From Shewanella marinintestina (GTDB lineage Bacteria > Pseudomonadota > Gammaproteobacteria > Enterobacterales > Shewanellaceae), in the NCBI RefSeq assembly GCF_023283845.1, contig NZ_JAKILC010000006.1, forward strand, positions 186,001-250,000: DNA of 64,000 nucleotides, given 5' to 3'. The position numbers were made by a program, and so were the translations under genes. Below are positions 58,602 to 64,000 of the stretch, in pieces (the stretch's first letter is position 1; every line of letters starts with the position of its first letter). Below the pieces are notes generated by a model. The model saw nothing but the letters and a program-made list of their open reading frames with translations. It made no database searches and was not told the DNA's origin.

Positions 58602-60377
58602 ATGAAACTAAATAAAATCAGTTCGATAATGGCAGTATTGCTATTAACTTCGGGCGCTGCAGTTGCGAAAAGCAATGATCTTGCAGGTTTCCATGCCGAT
58701 ATGGCTGGTTGTGACTCTTGCCACGTATCTGCCAAATTAAAAGATATCAAAAAAGGCTTAACTGACAGCCAAACACATGAAAACGCCCAATGTAAATCTT
58801 GTCATGGCTCTTATGAAGACCTTGCCAATGACAAACTCGCATTTGATCCGCATACATCACACTTAGGTGATATTAACTGTACCTCTTGCCACACTGCGCA
58901 CGCTAAACCACAGCTAACATGTAATAACTGCCATAACTTTGAAATGGATATGCCATTCGCTGATTCAAAAGCGAAAAAGAAATGGGATGGTTCATGGGAT
59001 CAAGCCAAAATTCAAAAGGCTATCGATAAAGGCCCAGTTGAAACTGTGGATGTCATCATTGTAGGTGGTGGTTCAGCGGGCTTTAACGCAGCAATTTCAG
59101 CTAAAGAAGCTGGCGCGAAAGTCGTGCTATTTGAAAAGGCTGCCTACACTGGCGGCAACTCTATGCTTGCTGCTGGTGGTATTAACGCTGTAGGTACACC
59201 ACAACAAAAAGCCAAAGGCATTGAAGATACAGTTGAATGGTATGCAGAAGATGCCATGAAAGGCGGCCGTTACCAAAACGATCCTAAGCTAGTTAAGATC
59301 TTAGCTGAAGAGTCTGCAGGCGCTGTAGCATGGCTTGAATCTTTAGGCGCTAATATGAACGATTTAAAACGTTCTGGTGGTGCACGAGTAGAACGTACTC
59401 ACCGTCCATCTGGTGGCGCTTCAGTTGGTCCACACATTATCGATACTTTACGTAAAGCTGCCGACAAGCGTGATATTCCTGTACGCGTCAATTCACGCGT
59501 TGAGAAGATTGTACTCAACGATGACCAATCTATTGCAGGTGTTGTCGTTCATGGCCGTCACAGCGGTTACAACATGATCGCTGCTGACTCAGTTGTACTG
59601 GCTACCGGTGGATACGGCATGAACAAAGAGATGGTGTCTTACTATCGTCCAACCATGAAAGATATGACTAGTTCTAACAACGTGACAGCAACTGGCGATG
59701 GTATCTTGCTAGCCAAAGAAATTGGCGCATCGATGACTGATATCGACTGGGTTCAAGCGCACCCAACAATCGGTAAAGATAGCCGTATTCTAATCTCCGA
59801 AACTGTACGTGGTGTGGGCGCTATCATGGTTAATACCGATGGTGAGCGCTTTATTAATGAACTAACAACCCGTGACCGTGCATCTGACGCAATCCTTAAG
59901 CAAAAAGATCAATACGCTTGGTTAGTGTTCGATGAGCAATTAGTTGAAAAGAAAAAGATGGTTCGCGGCTATGAGCATCTTGGCATGCTAAGCAAAGCAA
60001 ACACCATTGCTGAACTCGCTAAAATCACTGGTATGAGCCAACTAGAAGTCACTGCAACTGAGTACAACAAGTACCAAGCAAGTGGCAAAGATACAGCCTT
60101 TAGTCGTGAAGATATGCCGTTAGATCTTAGCAAACCACCTTTCTACGCCGTTAAGGTTGCTCCTGGTATTCACCACACAATGGGCGGTGTAGCAGTTGAT
60201 ACCGAAACTAACGTGTTGAACCTACAAAGCTGGAAAATGCCTGGTCTATTTGCTGCAGGCGAAGTAACTGGCGGTGTACATGGCTATAACCGTCTAGGCG
60301 GTAATGCGATTGCCGATACCGTAGTATTTGGTCGTAAAGCGGGTGAAAACGCCGCTAAACACGCACTCGCTAAGTAA
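58602..60377 (+). CDS. Periplasmic tetraheme flavocytochrome c (fumarate reductase-like)
   Basis: About 591 residues, resembling FccA/IfcA. The signal peptide ends GAAVAKSND. Four haem motifs (CDSCH, CKSCH, CTSCH, CNNCH) lie in the first 130 residues. The FAD domain starts VDVIIVGGGSAGFNAAISAK. Catalytic residues of Shewanella FccA are matched: His of VQAHPT, Glu and Arg of SETVRG, Arg of ELTTRD, His of IHHTMGG, Arg of HGYNRLGGNA. Two pocket residues differ: FccA Met375 is Leu and Thr377 is Ser. It is a soluble anaerobic terminal reductase for fumarate or another enoate. ATG 58602 follows GGAG. Confidence 0.9.
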   Translation: MKLNKISSIMAVLLLTSGAAVAKSNDLAGFHADMAGCDSCHVSAKLKDIKKGLTDSQTHENAQCKSCHGSYEDLANDKLAFDPHTSHLGDINCTSCHTAHAKPQLTCNNCHNFEMDMPFADSKAKKKWDGSWDQAKIQKAIDKGPVETVDVIIVGGGSAGFNAAISAKEAGAKVVLFEKAAYTGGNSMLAAGGINAVGTPQQKAKGIEDTVEWYAEDAMKGGRYQNDPKLVKILAEESAGAVAWLESLGANMNDLKRSGGARVERTHRPSGGASVGPHIIDTLRKAADKRDIPVRVNSRVEKIVLNDDQSIAGVVVHGRHSGYNMIAADSVVLATGGYGMNKEMVSYYRPTMKDMTSSNNVTATGDGILLAKEIGASMTDIDWVQAHPTIGKDSRILISETVRGVGAIMVNTDGERFINELTTRDRASDAILKQKDQYAWLVFDEQLVEKKKMVRGYEHLGMLSKANTIAELAKITGMSQLEVTATEYNKYQASGKDTAFSREDMPLDLSKPPFYAVKVAPGIHHTMGGVAVDTETNVLNLQSWKMPGLFAAGEVTGGVHGYNRLGGNAIADTVVFGRKAGENAAKHALAK

Positions 60378-60405
60378 CACCTATCACCATCATCCCCCTG
60401 TAAAC

Positions 60406-60437
60406 AAAAGGCCAAGTCAGTTGACTTGGCCTTTTTA
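60406..60437. terminator. Terminator shared by the flavocytochrome c and AbgT genes
   Basis: AAAAGGCCAAGTCA-GT-TGACTTGGCCTTTT perfect stem with T-tract on the plus strand and A/T-rich flanks. Convergent genes lie on both sides. Confidence 0.92.
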
Positions 60438-60488
60438 TTTTTATGCTGCCACCTTAAATAGGTGTCGCATACTTAAGCGTATTCTACA

Positions 60489-62054
60489 TTACAGTCCATA
60501 AGTGTAACTAGCACCTAGACCTAGTGGAAAACCCAACGCCCAGTAAGCCAGTAACCACACACTCCAGATAGACATCAGTGCTAAGCTAAATGGCAGCATC
60601 ATAGAGATCAGCGTGCCAATACCAATGTTCTTCACATAGCGCTGACAGTAAACCACAACTAACGGGAAGTAAGGCATTAATGGCGTGATGATGTTTGAGC
60701 TTGAATCACCAACGCGGTAAGCCGCTTGTGATAGATCTGGGCTGATATTAAGCTGCATTAACATTGGCACAAGTACCGGACCAATCAATGCCCACTTGGC
60801 TGATGATGAACCCACAAACAGATTCACAAAGCCCACTAAAATAATCATACCCACAACGGTAATTTCAGCTGGTAGATTAAGTGCTTTTAGACCACCAGCG
60901 CCTTCAACCGCAATCAGCGCACCAAGGTTAGATGCCGAAAACGCCGCCACAAACTGCGCACAGAAAAAGGCCATAACGATGTAATGCGACATGCCGCTCA
61001 TCGATTTAGACATCGCCTGAACAACATCGCCAGAGGTTTTAAATGCACCAGTCATATAACCGTAGACCAGACCAGGCAACATAAAGAAGATGAAGATTAG
61101 CGGTACAATTGACTGCATCAACGGTGCTTTAAAGCTCGTTAGGGAGCCATCAGCGTCACGCAGTGTTGAGGTTTCAGGTACTGTTAATGAGAAGAAGGCT
61201 GCAATAGCAACAATCATTACTAAGGTTGCTACGCGAAATGCTTTAACCTCTGATGGCTTCTCCTCTTCCATAGCGGGAAGATCAACTTCTTCACGGTTAA
61301 CCTTATGAGTACGATTAAGGCGAGGCTCTAACACTTTGTCTGTTAGATACCAAATAAGCAGCGTGATTGGAATACAAGAAGACGCTGCGAAGAACCAGTT
61401 GTTTAATGGGTTAACTTCAATATTAGGATCTACAATTTGTGCAGCAGCTTGGGTGAAACTCTGCAGTAGCGGGTCAATACCAGACGGGATAAAGTTAGCG
61501 CAGAAACCACCAGATACCCCCGCAAATGCTGCGGCAATACCTGCTAACGGGTGACGGCCCACAGTAAAGAAGATAACACCGGCAAGTGGAATGACCACTA
61601 CATAACCCGCATCGGTTGCGGTATGAGAAATAATACCGACAAGAACAACCGCTGGAGTTAAAAATTTAGCTGGGGTGATTTTTAACATGCGTTTTAGCGC
61701 AGTGTTAATGTAGCCAGAATGCTCGGCAACACCCACACCTAACATTGCCACGAGTACCACACCCAAGGGGGCAAAAGCGGTAAAGGTTGTTACCATTGAA
61801 GTTAAGAAGTTAGTTAACGCTTCTGCACTCAGTAGATTATTAACAACAATTGGAGAGTTTGTCCGCGGGTCGATAGCCTCAAAGCTCACACCCGATAACA
61901 TTGCCGATAATGCCCATACGGCAAACATCAAAATCAAAAATAGCATTGCAGGATCGGGGAGTTTATTACCGACTCTTTCAATGCTGTCTAGTGCCTTACC
62001 TAACATCCCTTGCGGCCCTTGATCCTCAAGCGCCTGTTTATCTGCTTTCATCAT
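60489..62054 (-). CDS. AbgT-family transporter
   Basis: 521 residues with about 9-13 membrane segments. Conserved segments are IERVGNKLPDPAMLFLILMF, FAPLGVVLVAMLGVGVAEHS, ANFIPSGIDPLLQSF and MLMQLNISPDLSQAAYRVGD with SSSNIITPLMPYFP. The family includes the p-aminobenzoyl-glutamate importer AbgT and the sulfonamide exporter MtrF. No abgAB genes are nearby, so the substrate is open. Confidence 0.9.
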   Translation of the reverse strand: MMKADKQALEDQGPQGMLGKALDSIERVGNKLPDPAMLFLILMFAVWALSAMLSGVSFEAIDPRTNSPIVVNNLLSAEALTNFLTSMVTTFTAFAPLGVVLVAMLGVGVAEHSGYINTALKRMLKITPAKFLTPAVVLVGIISHTATDAGYVVVIPLAGVIFFTVGRHPLAGIAAAFAGVSGGFCANFIPSGIDPLLQSFTQAAAQIVDPNIEVNPLNNWFFAASSCIPITLLIWYLTDKVLEPRLNRTHKVNREEVDLPAMEEEKPSEVKAFRVATLVMIVAIAAFFSLTVPETSTLRDADGSLTSFKAPLMQSIVPLIFIFFMLPGLVYGYMTGAFKTSGDVVQAMSKSMSGMSHYIVMAFFCAQFVAAFSASNLGALIAVEGAGGLKALNLPAEITVVGMIILVGFVNLFVGSSSAKWALIGPVLVPMLMQLNISPDLSQAAYRVGDSSSNIITPLMPYFPLVVVYCQRYVKNIGIGTLISMMLPFSLALMSIWSVWLLAYWALGFPLGLGASYTYGL

Positions 62055-62202
62055 TCAACCTATTTATTATGTTTTCTTCTCACACTAAGTAGATCTTATT
62101 GCCAACTAAGCCAATAAGGCGACTTAATGTCGAGTATTTTTATAACCTACTAGAATAAATGTCTAATCTGTATTTAAACTTAAATTATCTCGTCAAAAAC
62201 AA

Positions 62203-62238
62203 TAAAACCCTGCACTAAGACAGGGTTTTATCTTTTTT
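62203..62238 (-). terminator. Terminator after kdsA
   Basis: Minus strand: ATAAAACCCTG-TCTTAGTG-CAGGGTTTTAT stem followed by TGTTTTT. Confidence 0.88.
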
Positions 62239-62271
62239 AACAACGAACTAGAAGAATAAAATACTTTAAAG

Positions 62272-63165
<894 letters not shown>

Positions 63166-63188
63166 TCAACTAGGTTTTAACTGCAGCC

Positions 63189-64000
63189 TTAGCCTGCTAC
63201 AGCCTGTAAAATCTGGCCACAGATCCATGCCATATAAGTGCCTAAAGCATAGCCCAATACCGCCAGCAGCACACCTACTGGCGCAAGAGCGGGATGGAAC
63301 GCCGCAGCAACAACTGGCGCCGATGCCGCACCGCCAACGTTGGCTTGGCTACCCACTGCCATATAAAACAATGGTGCTTTAATCAATTTAGCCACGATCA
63401 GCATAAAACTGGCGTGTACTATCATCCAAATCATACCAATAGCAAAATACCAAAGGTTTTCAGCGTCTAATAGCTTAGAAACGTCCATATGCAAACCTAT
63501 GGTCGCCACTAGAATATACAAGAAAGCAGTAGCAACTTTTGATGCTCCAGCCGCTTCAATGTGTCTTACTCGGGTAAACGATAAAGCTAAACCGATCGTG
63601 GTTACAGTGACGATTAACCAGAAGAACTTAGACGTTAAACTGTAATCACGCGTCCATGGGTAGTTGGCTTCAAAAAATGGACCGAGTAAATCAGCGACGA
63701 TATGGGCAAAACCTGTCACACCAAAACCAATCGCCACAATCATCATTAAATCATTGAGGCTTGGAATACGTGCATTTTCGGCATGGTATTTTTCAACTTT
63801 ATCTTTCAAGGCTTCAAGTGCGGTGGTATCCGCCCCTGTTTTGGCATCGATCTGCTTAGCTTTTGACGCCATAAACAGCAACACAGCCATCCAAATATTG
63901 GCTACGATGACATCGACAGTCACCATAATCGAGAAGATATCACCGCCAACTTCATAAATCTCTTTCATCGCTGCTTGGTTAGCGCCACCACCAATCCAAC
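63189..64000 (-). CDS. DUF819 (YjcL-like) membrane protein, C-terminal part (cut by window end)
   Basis: 270 residues of a second DUF819 protein; the frame stays open to the window edge, reading WIGGGANQAAMKEIYEVGGD at its visible start. It aligns throughout with the protein at 54223-55458 (ALSFTRVRHIEAAGASKVAT; NVGGAASAPVVAAAFHPALA; VLGYALGTYMAWICGQ). Its N-terminal half lies outside the window. Function is unknown. It is followed by kdsA, possibly in the same transcript. Confidence 0.88.
   Translation of the reverse strand, partial: WIGGGANQAAMKEIYEVGGDIFSIMVTVDVIVANIWMAVLLFMASKAKQIDAKTGADTTALEALKDKVEKYHAENARIPSLNDLMMIVAIGFGVTGFAHIVADLLGPFFEANYPWTRDYSLTSKFFWLIVTVTTIGLALSFTRVRHIEAAGASKVATAFLYILVATIGLHMDVSKLLDAENLWYFAIGMIWMIVHASFMLIVAKLIKAPLFYMAVGSQANVGGAASAPVVAAAFHPALAPVGVLLAVLGYALGTYMAWICGQILQAVAG

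Overview
The window reads as a chromosomal segment of a marine gammaproteobacterium of the Shewanella type. The evidence is gene content and order: a complete Na+-translocating NADH:quinone reductase operon, a periplasmic tetraheme flavocytochrome c, carAB/dapB/fklB/dnaJK in one block, luxS, bolA, rlmG, and protein sequences close to what I recall for Shewanella. No rRNA, tRNA or CRISPR array was seen. Most genes in the first 38 kb lie on the minus strand.

Layout. 1-9 kb: core block carB (cut by the window start), carA, dapB, fklB, an M48 lipoprotein protease, dnaJ and dnaK (with a clear sigma-32 promoter), then a divergent EamA permease. 9-15.6 kb: a small membrane protein, proBA, a second complete proB, and an NCS2 purine permease. 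15.6-20 kb: an accessory stretch with an exported amidohydrolase, a cluster of short perfect hairpins, and two tandem 440-nt transcription units that each encode a 30-32 residue peptide ending LRGGLYAMTFKG; a third unit survives only as its terminator end. 20-28.6 kb: an M17 aminopeptidase, pepD, SOS-controlled dinB (exact LexA box), a Cache-type chemoreceptor, and a bacterioferritin pair. 28.9-36 kb: nqrABCDEF-apbE-nqrM. 36.8-40.7 kb: luxS, a 363-bp MITE, bolA, an AlkB-type dioxygenase, and rlmG. 40.8-50.5 kb: a fatty-acid hydroxylase-superfamily protein, DUF2804, two paralogous outer-membrane barrels, yajG, a secreted cyclophilin, ampG, yajQ, VanZ-like and PanE-like proteins. 50.7-64 kb: an SNF-type symporter with a 34-residue partner subunit, PAP2, EamA, DUF819 plus LysR, an OprD-like porin divergent from the flavocytochrome c, AbgT, kdsA, and a second DUF819 gene cut by the window end.

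How the genes work together. The nqr operon carries its own FMN transferase (apbE) and iron-delivery factor (nqrM). The porin and flavocytochrome are divergent across a region with an FNR/CRP-like site, which fits anaerobic use of an enoate acceptor. The bacterioferritin pair divides labour: one subunit keeps the ferroxidase ligands, the other keeps the haem methionine. Upstream of it lie a Fur-like box and an exact FNR palindrome.

The most interesting signal is the pair of peptide-encoding units at 18.6-19.9 kb. Promoter, a 33-nt identical leader block, a closing stem just before the ribosome binding site, the peptide C-terminus, a 29-nt identical 3' block and the terminator are all conserved, while intervening sequence has diverged. 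All three nucleotide differences in the last 12 sense codons are synonymous. I do not recognise this family.
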